A stretch of 38,894 nt of DNA from Candidatus Blautia faecigallinarum (GTDB lineage: Bacteria; Bacillota; Clostridia; Lachnospirales; Lachnospiraceae): NCBI GenBank assembly GCA_019116385.1, contig DXBU01000126.1:1-38894 (forward strand), in the 5' to 3' direction. A program made the translations under genes and the position numbers. The notes under the pieces are model-generated. The model did not search any database and had not been told where the DNA came from. It saw nothing but the letters and a program-made list of their open reading frames with translations. Shown piece by piece: positions 1 through 7,439 of this stretch (within the stretch, counting starts at the first letter, position 1; every line of letters starts with the position of its first letter).

Positions 1-363
1 TTTTACTGCGGAATGGACGGAAAGAAGCAGTTTTTCCGTTGTAGGGTAAAGACCAGCAAGAAGAAATTCCGAAGCAAGATCAGGGCAATGAAAGAATGGA
101 TCAAGACCCATAGGACAATGCCATTGGAGCAGATATTTAAAACGGTCAATGCAAAACTGCGAGGACACTATCAGTATTATGGGGTGACCGACAATACAAG
201 GGAAGTGAAAAACTTTCTGATGCAGACAAAATGGCTATTGTTTAAGTGGCTCAATCGTAGAAGCCAGAGAAGAAGTTATACTCTGGATACTTTCTTTAAT
301 GGACTGCTTCGGACATTTCCATTGCTTGAACCAGGGATTAAAGTGAGTTTGTTTTATAGATAG
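1..363 (+). CDS. Group II intron reverse transcriptase/maturase, C-terminal fragment (5' truncated by window edge)
   Basis: The frame is open from the first base, so only the last ~120 residues of a group II intron-encoded protein are visible. They correspond to the maturase (X) domain, which binds intron RNA and assists splicing. The section with LRGHYQYYGVTDN is the hallmark of this domain. No HNH endonuclease domain follows, because the protein ends about 70 residues after that motif with GIKVSLFYR. This suggests an endonuclease-minus intron protein. The reverse transcriptase domain must lie left of the window. The gene is followed at once by recognisable intron RNA domains V and VI, so the intron is complete at its 3' end. 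It sits just upstream of the IS66 transposase gene and apparently interrupts the IS66 element. Confidence 0.85.
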   Translation, partial: FYCGMDGKKQFFRCRVKTSKKKFRSKIRAMKEWIKTHRTMPLEQIFKTVNAKLRGHYQYYGVTDNTREVKNFLMQTKWLLFKWLNRRSQRRSYTLDTFFNGLLRTFPLLEPGIKVSLFYR

Positions 364-375
364 AGTACAAAATAT

Positions 376-451
376 AGAGTGAAAAGCCGTATGCGTTAAC
401 TGCGCACGTACGGTTTTGTGTAGGGATATGGGGAGTAATCCCCATATCTAC
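376..451 (+). ncRNA. Group II intron RNA 3' end (domains V and VI)
   Basis: Positions about 384-417 fold into a domain V hairpin. The AGC catalytic triad starts the 5' strand at 385-387, arm CCGTATGCG pairs with CGCACGTACGG, and a short loop closes it. Positions 425-450 form a second hairpin (ATATGGGG pairing with CCCCATAT), fitting domain VI, which holds the branch-point adenosine. The intron 3' boundary should lie near 451. Identification rests on the domain V pattern and the maturase gene directly upstream. Confidence 0.75.
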
Positions 452-477
452 TAGAGATTTTAGGAAGGCGAGGCTGT

Positions 478-2151
478 GTGATGGACCCCATTTTTACCGA
501 GGAACAACTGAACAGGATGAGCAGGGAGGATATCTGTTCCCTGTTGAAAATCATGCAGCAGCACCAGCAAAAGCAGGAAGAAACCCTGCAAAAGCAGGAA
601 TCAAGAATCCGACTTCTGGAAGAACAGAAAAAGGAACTGGAATTCCTGAATGCCATGCTTTCTGATCGTCTGGCACTTGCGCAGAAAAAACGGTTTGGCG
701 TTTCCAGCGAAAAATATGCGGAGGGTTATACCCAGCTGGGCCTTTTTAACGAAGCGGAGCAGGAAGCAGATCCGAATGCCCCGGAACCAGATCTGGAAGA
801 GGTCCATCCGTCCCCGTATAATAGGAAAAAACGTTCCGGAAAAAAAGAGGAAGATCTCTCGTCCTTTGAGACAACGGAGGTCATCGAGTATAAACGAACC
901 GGTGAAGACTGTTATTGTCCGAACTGCAATACAAAATATAAGGTAGTCACGAAGGAAACCGTAAAACGCCTGAAATTCATTCCCGCGCGGTTTGAAGTTG
1001 TGGAGGAAGTCACCTATGTCTACAGCTGCCCAAAATGCGGGGCTATGGAGCGCCCGGAAAAAACGCCGTCCCTCCTGAAAGGAAGTATAGCGACCCCATC
1101 CCTGGTGGCAGGCATTATGAATGCCAAGTATGTCAACGGGATGCCGCTTGCTCGTCAGGAGCGGGAATTCGCCCGGTATGATCTGAACCTTTCCGCAAAG
1201 ACGATGGCAAACTGGATTATCCAATGTGCGGACCGTTATCTGCAGCCGCTCTACGATCGGATGAAAGAAGAGCTGCTGCAAAGCGGATATCTGCACGGGG
1301 ATGAAACCCGGATTCAGGTGATTGATGAGCCGGACCAGAAGGGTTCCACCCAGAACTGGATGTGGGTCTATCTCACGGATGAACACAGCGACTCACCGCA
1401 GATGGTTCTCTTCCAGTATGAGAGGACACGTGCCGGATATCATCCGAGGGAGTTCCTGGGGGACCAGTTCGGAGGATATTTCACCTGCGACGGCTACCAG
1501 GCATACCACAGCCTTCCGGAAAAGATCACGGTGACGGGGTGCATGGCCCATGCGAGGCGCGGGTTCGATGAAGCCCTGACAGTGCTGAAAAAGGACTTCA
1601 CGAACGAGCAGCTGAAAGAGACAACGGCATATCAGGCAATGGCACGGATCGGGATGCTCTATAAGATTGAGGAGATAATCCGTGACAAGTCACCGAAAGA
1701 AAGGTATGAAGAGCGTCAAAAGCAGGCAAAACCGCTTTTAGAGGCTTTGTTTGAGTGGCTCCATACACTGGAAGATTCCGTAGATCGGTCATCGCTGATT
1801 GGAGAGGCAGTCCTGTATGCCCTAAACCAAGAGATATACTTAAAAAGATATCTGGAAGATGGGCACTTGAGCATCGATAATCTGGCAGCGGAGCGGTCAT
1901 TGAAGAACTTTGCGACAGGAAGACGGAACTGGCTGTTTGCAAAGAGCATTCGTGGAGCGCAGGCCAGTGCGACTGTGTACAGCATTACGGAGACAGCCAT
2001 GCTCAACGGGCTGAAACCATACCATTATCTCACCTATGTGATGGAAAAAATGAAAGAGCTTGGTCCATTTCCGGATAAAGAAGCCGTGCAGGAACTTCTC
2101 CCCTGGTCTGCCAGTTTGCCGGCCGATTGCTACAGCAAACTTAAAAAGTAA
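478..2151 (+). CDS. IS66 family transposase (TnpC)
   Basis: This is a DDE-type transposase of about 557 residues, full length for the IS66 large protein. The N-terminus (about 1-80) is a Gln/Glu-rich coiled coil followed by KKRFGVSSEK, the typical IS66 leader region. A zinc-binding section with two CxxC pairs (CPNC, CPKC) spans about residues 147-190. Candidate catalytic residues are D275 in HGDET, D338 in CDGYQ and E472 in AERS, followed by the conserved NFATGRRNWLF. The start may be GTG at 478 or ATG at 481; an AGGAAGG ribosome binding site lies at 462-468. The gene appears intact. Its usual companions tnpA and tnpB are not in the window, and the group II intron sits immediately upstream, so expression of the three IS genes may be uncoupled. 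Confidence 0.93.
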   Translation: MMDPIFTEEQLNRMSREDICSLLKIMQQHQQKQEETLQKQESRIRLLEEQKKELEFLNAMLSDRLALAQKKRFGVSSEKYAEGYTQLGLFNEAEQEADPNAPEPDLEEVHPSPYNRKKRSGKKEEDLSSFETTEVIEYKRTGEDCYCPNCNTKYKVVTKETVKRLKFIPARFEVVEEVTYVYSCPKCGAMERPEKTPSLLKGSIATPSLVAGIMNAKYVNGMPLARQEREFARYDLNLSAKTMANWIIQCADRYLQPLYDRMKEELLQSGYLHGDETRIQVIDEPDQKGSTQNWMWVYLTDEHSDSPQMVLFQYERTRAGYHPREFLGDQFGGYFTCDGYQAYHSLPEKITVTGCMAHARRGFDEALTVLKKDFTNEQLKETTAYQAMARIGMLYKIEEIIRDKSPKERYEERQKQAKPLLEALFEWLHTLEDSVDRSSLIGEAVLYALNQEIYLKRYLEDGHLSIDNLAAERSLKNFATGRRNWLFAKSIRGAQASATVYSITETAMLNGLKPYHYLTYVMEKMKELGPFPDKEAVQELLPWSASLPADCYSKLKK

Positions 2152-2200
2152 GAAACGATCTTCCCCTGGCAGGTGTCGGGGGATTTTCTCATTTTATCAA

Positions 2201-2223
2201 GGTACGGATGATTACCTACTTAC
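2201..2223. repeat. Probable right terminal inverted repeat of the IS66 element
   Basis: The 23 bases after the transposase gene end in TGATTACCTACTTAC. Read inward, the terminus begins GTAAGTAGG, fitting the GTAA starts of IS66 ends. The boundary is supported from the other side because comEC-like codons begin at 2224. The left partner lies outside the window, so the repeat cannot be compared. Confidence 0.6.
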
Positions 2224-3486
2224 AAAAAGAGTACCGCCCAGGCCTTCTGGTCCTCCCTGTCCGTGCAGATTTTTACCCTGCCGGTGGTGCTGTGGTTCTA
2301 CGGCGAAGTGTCCGTCTTGGGTATAATTTTGAACCTTTTGGTGCTGCCCACTGTGGGGATCGCACTGGCAAGCGGGGCTGCCTGTGCCCTATTGGGGATT
2401 TTTCAGGGAGAATTAGCTGTTTTCGCGGCGGTTCCGGGAAGGGTTGTGCTGTTTGCCTACGAAAAGCTTTGCGAACTTTCCGGCAGGCTGCCCTTTTGTA
2501 CTTGGATAGGAGGCAGACCCCAGCTATGGCAGATCCTGGTTTATTATTTCCTTGGGGGAGCCGCCCTGGTGCTCCTTTACAATCTGCCGGAAAAACAGCC
2601 AGAGGAGGAAAAGAAGGGGAAAAGACGGATGATAAAAATGGCCGGAGCCGGTTTGATGGGCGGCGGCCTTTTGCTTCTATGCTGGCATCCCCTTAAAGAT
2701 CTCCGGATCACCTGTATGGATGTGGGGCAGGGAGACGGGATCTTTGTGGAGACACCGGAGGGCTTCTGCTTTTTGATAGACGGAGGGAGCAGCAACAAAT
2801 CGGACGTGGGGCAGTATCAGCTTCTTCCCTGTCTGAAAAGCCGGGGGATCGCAAAGGTAGATGGTATCCTCATTTCCCATCCGGATGAAGATCACATAAG
2901 CGGTGTATGCCAGATACTGGAATATATCCGGGACGGGCTTACTGTGATCCGGGTTGAGACACTGTTCCTGCCCTTTTGTACAGAAAAAAACCAGGGATAC
3001 CAGGAGCTGGAAAAACTGGCTTTGGAAGCGGGGGCAGAAGTTGCCTATGTAAAAAAAGGAGACTGTCTGGAAGCAGGGGAGCTTAGCCTTTCCTTTCTGG
3101 CGCCTTTTGTTGAGCAGGCAGAAGATACCAATGAAAACAGTACGGTGATCCAGCTTGCCTATGGATCCTTTAGGGGCCTTTTTACCGGAGATATTGGAGA
3201 AGAAAGGGAAAAACAGCTTCTCCCCGCCCTTTCCCGGGTGGATTTTCTTAAAGTGGCCCACCATGGATCCCGGTATTCTACCAGCGAAGCTTTTCTGGAA
3301 AAAACAAAACCGCGGATCGGTGTGATCTCCTGCTCAGATACCAACACTTATGGACATCCCTCTCCGGATACGGTAAAAAGGCTGACAGACGCCGGCTGCC
3401 AGGTGGAATATACTATGAAAAGCGGGGCGGTCATCCTGGAGACGGATGGGATACAGATAAAGGTAAAAAGATTTGCGGCGGAGTAA
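2224..3486 (+). pseudogene. comEC: comEC/Rec2 DNA-uptake channel, 3' fragment disrupted by IS66
   Basis: ComEC carries transforming single-stranded DNA across the membrane. The remaining 420 codons start in frame at 2224 with KKSTAQAFWSSLSVQIFTLP, which matches the internal competence-domain region rather than a protein start. Several hydrophobic segments follow (fragment residues about 12-125), then a C-terminal metallo-beta-lactamase domain. That domain begins at MDVGQGDGIF and includes LIDGG, the metal-binding HPDEDH and later KVAHHGS. Full-length ComEC is about 700-800 residues, so the N-terminal OB and first membrane part are missing and would lie left of the IS. A GTG at 2263 could give a shorter product but has no good ribosome binding site. 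The gene sits directly upstream of holA, as in Bacillus subtilis. Natural transformation through this gene is presumably lost. Confidence 0.88.
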
Positions 3487-3553
3487 GTCTTTTCCTTTGG
3501 ACGGATTTGTGATATGGTGTTAGGAGATACTACAGCGAACAGGAGTAAAAAAC

Positions 3554-4549
3554 TTGAAAAGTATTCAGGAAGATATTAAAACAGGAAATTTTAAAAGCGC
3601 CTATCTCCTATACGGGGAGGAAACTTATTTAAAGCAGCAGTACAAACAAAACCTGATCAAGGCCCTCAACCCGGATGGGGACACCATGAATTTCAGCCGC
3701 TTTGAGGGAAGGGGGATCGATGTGCGCGGGGTGATCGATTTTTGTGAGACCATGCCCTTTTTTGCCGATCACCGGGTGATCTTGGTGGAGGATTCCGGCT
3801 TTTTTAAAAACAAATGTGATGAGCTTGCGGAATATATGAAGAATCTTCCGGATTACGTGCGGATGATTTTTTCTGAATCCGAGGTGGACAAGCGCAGCCG
3901 TATGTATAAAGCTGTGAAAAACTGCGGCAGAGCGGTAGAATTTGTCCGTCAGGACGAAAAGACGCTGATGAAATGGGCGGCAGGGGTTCTTGGAAAGGAA
4001 GGAAAACGGATCACCCAGCGGGATATGGAATTTCTCCTTGAAAAAACCGGTACAGATATGGGAAATATCCGTATGGAACTGGAAAAGCTGATCGCCTATA
4101 CAGGAGCGCGGGAGACGGTAAACGCCGGGGACATAGAAGCGGTCTGCATAACACAGACGGCCAATAAGATTTTTGATATGGTGCGGGCGGTTACCGAGAA
4201 AAAGCAGGAACGGGCCCTGGAACTCTACTATGATCTTCTGACCCTTCGGGAGCCGCCGATGCGGATCTTGTTTCTGCTTGCCCGGCAGTTCCGGCAGCTG
4301 CTGATGGTAAAGAAAATGACCAATGAAGGGGTTTCCCAGCAGGAAATCGCCTCACGCCTCGGCATTCCGGCTTTTGCGGTGCGGAACGCGGCTGCCTGTG
4401 CCAGAGCTTACAAGGAACAGGAACTGGAGGAGGCTGTGGCGGATTTTGTAGACTCCGAAGAAGCGGTGAAGACAGGACGGCTGGGAGACGTGCTCAGCGT
4501 GGAGCTTTTGATCATCAAATACAGTTCCCAGAGAGGGAAAGAAGCATAA
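3554..4549 (+). CDS. holA: DNA polymerase III subunit delta
   Basis: The delta subunit of the clamp loader opens the sliding clamp so that it can be placed on primed DNA. The 331-residue length fits HolA/YqeN. The N-terminus shows YLLYGEETYL, the degenerate nucleotide-binding strand typical of delta, then the AAA+-like core and a helical C-terminal collar containing LFLLARQFRQLL. The start is TTG at 3554, supported by AGGAG at 3541-3545 with 8 bases spacing. It lies just downstream of the broken comEC and upstream of convergent rpsT, an order conserved in Firmicutes. With comEC disrupted, the gene must be transcribed from a promoter within or after comEC, or by read-through from the IS. Confidence 0.95.
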   Translation: MKSIQEDIKTGNFKSAYLLYGEETYLKQQYKQNLIKALNPDGDTMNFSRFEGRGIDVRGVIDFCETMPFFADHRVILVEDSGFFKNKCDELAEYMKNLPDYVRMIFSESEVDKRSRMYKAVKNCGRAVEFVRQDEKTLMKWAAGVLGKEGKRITQRDMEFLLEKTGTDMGNIRMELEKLIAYTGARETVNAGDIEAVCITQTANKIFDMVRAVTEKKQERALELYYDLLTLREPPMRILFLLARQFRQLLMVKKMTNEGVSQQEIASRLGIPAFAVRNAAACARAYKEQELEEAVADFVDSEEAVKTGRLGDVLSVELLIIKYSSQRGKEA

Positions 4550-4557
4550 AGACAAAG

Positions 4558-4593
4558 AAAAAAGGACAGCTGAGGGTAAACTGTCCTTTTTTT
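4558..4593. terminator. Bidirectional rho-independent terminator between holA and rpsT
   Basis: AAAGGACAG at 4561-4569 pairs with CTGTCCTTT at 4581-4589 around a short loop. A T-run follows on the plus strand and an A-run precedes it, so the hairpin can end both holA (rightward) and rpsT (leftward). Confidence 0.85.
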
Positions 4594-4635
4594 AATCATA
4601 AGCTTATAATTAAAAACAACGTTATTTATAGCTGA

Positions 4636-4899
4636 TTAGCCGATGCTGTTCACAGCTTTGGTTAAACGAGAAACTTTTCTTGCGCAGTTGTTCTTGTGGT
4701 AAACGCCTTTAGAAGTAGCCTTGCTGATTGTAGAAATTGCGTTTGTAAGAGCCTCCTGTGCTGCTGCTTTGTCCTTGTTTGCTACGGCAGTCTCAACTTT
4801 TTTGATGGAAGTCTTAACAGCGGAACGAATGGATTTGTTTCTCGCAGCTTTTGTTCTGTTTACTAAGATTCTCTTCTTTGCAGATTTGATGTTAGCCAA
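4636..4899 (-). CDS. rpsT: 30S ribosomal protein S20
   Basis: This small basic protein of 87 residues binds 16S rRNA early in 30S assembly. It begins with MANIKSAKKRI, contains NRTKAARNKSIRSAVKTSIKKVE, and ends in the alanine- and lysine-rich KNNCARKVSRLTKAVNSIG. The start codon is TTG (bases 4897-4899 on the minus strand), preceded by a strong AGGAGGTG with about 7 bases spacing. It is transcribed against its neighbours holA and gpr, as in Bacillus subtilis, from its own promoter. In Escherichia coli, rpsT also starts with UUG and is autoregulated; whether that applies here is unknown. Confidence 0.97.
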   Translation of the reverse strand: MANIKSAKKRILVNRTKAARNKSIRSAVKTSIKKVETAVANKDKAAAQEALTNAISTISKATSKGVYHKNNCARKVSRLTKAVNSIG

Positions 4900-4980
4900 C
4901 TTAAGACACCTCCTGTTCTTAAAAATTTTAAAAGTATTTTCCAGAGACAGACACGGGCGCCTCTGTAAACATGCTTATAT

Positions 4981-5009
4981 AGTTTAGTATATATATCCAT
5001 AAATGTCAA
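4981..5009 (-). promoter_or_regulatory. Sigma-A-type promoter for rpsT
   Basis: On the minus strand TTGACA (5009-5004) and TAAACT (4986-4981) are separated by exactly 17 bases, in an A/T-rich context, about 80 bases upstream of the rpsT start. The -35 is a perfect consensus. Confidence 0.75.
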
Positions 5010-5080
5010 TACATATTTTGGCGGAATATGCGAAAAATAAATGTATGTATTTGAGACAAATGGATTTGGAGGGCGATGCT

Positions 5081-5989
5081 ATGCTGGAGAATTATCGGAT
5101 CAGGACCGATCTTGCATTGGAGACCACAGAGCGCTTTACAGAGGAAAACGTAGAAATCCGGGGAGTGGAGATACAGGAGGACTACGATAAGGAAAAGGAT
5201 ATCCGCACCACAGTAGTAAAAATAACTACCGAGAATGGGGCAAGGGCCATGGGGCGCCCCCAGGGAAACTATATCACCATCGAAGCCCCCAACCTGTCCG
5301 TGCCCGATGAGGATTATCACCGGGAAGTGTCCCAGGAGATCGCCAGGCATCTGCGCCAGCTGATCGATTTAAAAAAAGAACGGTCGATCCTGGTGGTGGG
5401 CCTGGGAAATGCCGGGATCACCTCGGATTCCCTGGGGCCTCAGGTGGTGGAAAATATGCGTATGACCAGGCATATCATCCGTGAGTATGGACTGAAGAGT
5501 ATGGGAGAGGAAAAAATGCACCGCACAAGCGGGATCGTTCCCGGTGTGATGGCCCAGACGGGCATGGAAACCTCAGAGATCGTTTCAGGAGTAGTGGGGG
5601 AAACCCAGCCGGATGTGGTGATCGCCGTGGACGCCCTGGCGGCCCGCAGCACCAAACGTCTGAACCGGACGATCCAGATCACCGATACCGGTATTCACCC
5701 CGGCTCCGGCGTGGGAAACCACCGCACCGGACTTACCGAAGAAAATCTTCAAGTCAAGGTGATCGGTATCGGCGTTCCTACCGTGGTGGATGCGGCAACC
5801 ATTGTCCACGATTCCATGGCACATCTTTTGGATGCCCTGGATGAAGCGGAACAGAAGGAATTCCTGGAGGAAATGATCTCCCCCCATCTGCACAGCTTTT
5901 TTGTGACCCCAAAAGATGTGGATGAGACAGTAAAATATTTGAGCTTTACCATCTCGGAAGGTTTGAATATGGCTTTTTCAAAGGAGTGA
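5081..5989 (+). CDS. gpr: GPR endopeptidase (spore germination protease)
   Basis: GPR is stored as a zymogen in the forespore and, on germination, degrades the small acid-soluble proteins that coat spore DNA. The protein of 302 residues fits the family and begins MLENYRIRTDLALE, the conserved N-terminal region that carries the propeptide. ILVVGLGNAGITSDSLGP follows near residue 104 and HRTSGIVPGVMAQTGMET near 149. The ATG at 5081 is chosen over an in-frame ATG at 5003 because GGAGGG stands 7 bases before it and the family starts here. The earlier start would also overlap the divergent rpsT promoter. spoIIP follows downstream, as in Bacillus. A forespore sigma-factor promoter is expected but I could not identify a convincing one. 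Confidence 0.95.
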   Translation: MLENYRIRTDLALETTERFTEENVEIRGVEIQEDYDKEKDIRTTVVKITTENGARAMGRPQGNYITIEAPNLSVPDEDYHREVSQEIARHLRQLIDLKKERSILVVGLGNAGITSDSLGPQVVENMRMTRHIIREYGLKSMGEEKMHRTSGIVPGVMAQTGMETSEIVSGVVGETQPDVVIAVDALAARSTKRLNRTIQITDTGIHPGSGVGNHRTGLTEENLQVKVIGIGVPTVVDAATIVHDSMAHLLDALDEAEQKEFLEEMISPHLHSFFVTPKDVDETVKYLSFTISEGLNMAFSKE

Positions 5990-6027
5990 TCCAGGAAAAG
6001 CGGAACCAGGGGGGAGAGATCCCTAAG

Positions 6028-6056
6028 GCATAATCTATGGGAGGCTGTCATAGGAT
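6028..6056 (+). promoter_or_regulatory. Possible sigma-E-like promoter of spoIIP
   Basis: GCATAAT (6028-6034) and CATAGGAT (6049-6056) are 14 bases apart, resembling the mother-cell sigma-E pattern (ATATT-like -35, CATAnnAT -10) with mismatches in both boxes. It lies about 20 bases before the spoIIP start. spoIIP is sigma-E dependent in Bacillus subtilis; the match here is suggestive only. Confidence 0.3.
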
Positions 6057-6076
6057 ACCTTTAAAGAGGTGATGAT

Positions 6077-7339
6077 GTGACAAACTTCCAGAAAGCATTT
6101 TGCGTAGTTTTAAGTCTTTGTTTTTTTGTGGTACTAGCCCTGGCTCCGGGAGAGATCATCCGGCGCAGCAATGTTTTTGGCCAGCTTCCCCTGTACTGCT
6201 TTCTGGAAGATAAAGCCAGGAGCATTCCCAAAAGCGAGGATCCGGAGACTTTGGAAAAGATCATCGCGGTAAACGCAGAATATCTGGGGGAAAAGATCCG
6301 CAGGGAAAACCAGGCAGGGCAGAAAGAGGACAAACTTTCCAAGGAAAGTGAAGCCCGGGAAAGTGAAGCCCCGGAACAAGAAACTCAAGAACAAGAAGCC
6401 CCGGAACAAGAAACTCAAGAACAGGAAGCCCCGGAACAAGAAGCCTCAGAACAGGAAGCCCCGGAACAAGAAGCCTCAGAACAGGTAGCTCAGGAACAAG
6501 AAACGCCCCAGGAAGAACTCTCCCCGGTGCGGGCTGCAGCGGCGGCGATCAGGCCCCATCCCCGGGTGGACCTTTCAGCAGAAATGCTGGCGGATTACGA
6601 TTACCTTCTGGGACAATTTTTTATTGTGGATCCCGGTACCGCCACCAATGAAAGCCAGCTGAACGCGGCCCGCTTTCTGGGGGAGGATCTTTCTATAAAG
6701 AAGGCAAAAGACCCTCAGATCCTCATCTATCACAGCCACTCCCAGGAAACCTTTATAGATTCCAGGGAGGGAAAAGAAGAGGATACCATAGTGGGAGTGG
6801 GCGACTATCTTACCAAACTGTTAAGGGAGGACTATGGATATGAAGTGATCCATGTGCGGGAAACCTTTGATATCGTCAACGGCGTGATCGACCGGAGCGC
6901 GGCATACGATTATTCCCGGGCCTATGTGGAGCAGGTACTGGCGGAGCACCCTTCCATCCAGGTGGTGATCGACCTGCATAGAGACGGCGTTCCCGAAGAC
7001 CGCCATTTGGTCACCAAGATCAATGGAAAGGATACTGCCCAGATCATGTTTTTCAACGGCTTGAGCTATACGGCGGAGGGCGGGGCGGTAAGCTATCTGC
7101 CAAACCCTTATATCCAGGACAATCTGGCCTTTTCTTTTCAAATGGAATACCAGGCTGCCATGTACTATCCGGAACTGTCCAGAGGTATCTATCTGGCCAG
7201 CCTCCGGTACAATCTTCACCTGCGGCCAAGGGCGGTGCTCTTGGAGGCAGGGGCCCAGACCAATACCGTCCAGGAAGTAAAAAATGCCATGGAACCCTTT
7301 GCAGATATCCTTAGCCGGGTATTGTCCGGGGAAACATAA
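6077..7339 (+). CDS. spoIIP: Stage II sporulation protein P (peptidoglycan hydrolase)
   Basis: SpoIIP is the amidase/endopeptidase of the DMP complex (SpoIID-M-P) that thins septal peptidoglycan and drives engulfment. An N-terminal membrane anchor spans residues 8-26. A Glu/Gln/Pro/Ala-rich linker spans about 75-150, and the catalytic domain runs from about 190 to the end. Probable zinc ligands and catalytic residues lie in LIYHSHSQETF, VIDLHRDGV and VLLEAGAQTN. The length of 420 is normal for the family, though the linker is expanded by a 30-bp tandem repeat. The start is GTG at 6077 with AGAGGTG just before; ATGs at 6072 and 6075 are out of frame. The gene lies right after gpr. Confidence 0.95.
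   Translation: MTNFQKAFCVVLSLCFFVVLALAPGEIIRRSNVFGQLPLYCFLEDKARSIPKSEDPETLEKIIAVNAEYLGEKIRRENQAGQKEDKLSKESEARESEAPEQETQEQEAPEQETQEQEAPEQEASEQEAPEQEASEQVAQEQETPQEELSPVRAAAAAIRPHPRVDLSAEMLADYDYLLGQFFIVDPGTATNESQLNAARFLGEDLSIKKAKDPQILIYHSHSQETFIDSREGKEEDTIVGVGDYLTKLLREDYGYEVIHVRETFDIVNGVIDRSAAYDYSRAYVEQVLAEHPSIQVVIDLHRDGVPEDRHLVTKINGKDTAQIMFFNGLSYTAEGGAVSYLPNPYIQDNLAFSFQMEYQAAMYYPELSRGIYLASLRYNLHLRPRAVLLEAGAQTNTVQEVKNAMEPFADILSRVLSGET
6365..6484 (+). repeat. 30-bp tandem repeat (4 copies) inside spoIIP linker
   Basis: Four consecutive 30-bp units begin at 6365, 6395, 6425 and 6455, each starting GAAGCCCCGGAACAAGAA. They fall into two pairs (variants ACTCAAGAACA and GCCTCAGAACA), followed by a decayed partial unit. 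They encode EAPEQE-type decapeptides in the flexible, negatively charged linker between membrane anchor and catalytic domain. Being a multiple of three, copy changes would keep the frame. Confidence 0.9.
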
Positions 7340-7346
7340 AAAATGG

Positions 7347-7375
7347 AAAAGGCAGTGGAAAACTGCCTTTTCTTG
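7347..7375 (+). terminator. Rho-independent terminator after spoIIP
   Basis: AAAAGGCAGT (7347-7356) pairs with ACTGCCTTTT (7362-7371) around a 5-base loop and runs into a T-rich tail. It lies 8 bases after the spoIIP stop. Confidence 0.8.
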
Positions 7376-7384
7376 TGTTATAAT
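7356..7384 (+). promoter_or_regulatory. Sigma-A-type promoter of lepA
   Basis: A perfect TATAAT (7379-7384) is preceded by TGT, giving an extended -10. TGGAAA (7356-7361) lies 17 bases upstream as a weak -35. The -35 falls inside the spoIIP terminator hairpin, so the two signals overlap physically. Confidence 0.6.
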
Positions 7385-7439
7385 ACGAAATTAGCAAACA
7401 GATATTCGGGAAAGAAAAGTAAGAGGAGGAACGTCTGGA

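Larger units (their letters stand above)
1..2223 (+). mobile_element. IS66-family element carrying a group II intron (left end outside window)
   Basis: This composite holds the 3' part of a group II intron, an IS66 transposase gene and a right terminal end, all lying in front of a headless comEC. The right end closes with CTTAC at 2223, so the inward-read terminus begins GTAAG, a pattern typical of IS66. Directly after it comEC resumes in frame. IS66 elements usually make 8-bp target duplications; the matching copy would lie left of the window. The smaller IS66 genes (tnpA, tnpB) are not visible and presumably lie left of the intron. Confidence 0.75.

Noticed and set aside
601..1386. 261-codon frame antisense to the IS66 transposase gene
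   Set aside because: It is fully opposite a conserved transposase with intact motifs, and its translation shows no recognisable domain.
5028..5058. Possible sigma-G promoter of gpr
   Set aside because: A GGAATA-like -35 exists but the -10 region does not resemble the forespore consensus; too weak to annotate.
5003..5080. 26-residue N-terminal extension of GPR
   Set aside because: The extra residues are not typical of GPR, and ATG 5081 has a good GGAGGG site at the right distance.
6365..6484. Short regular repeats suggesting a CRISPR array
   Set aside because: The repeats are contiguous without spacers and lie in frame within spoIIP.
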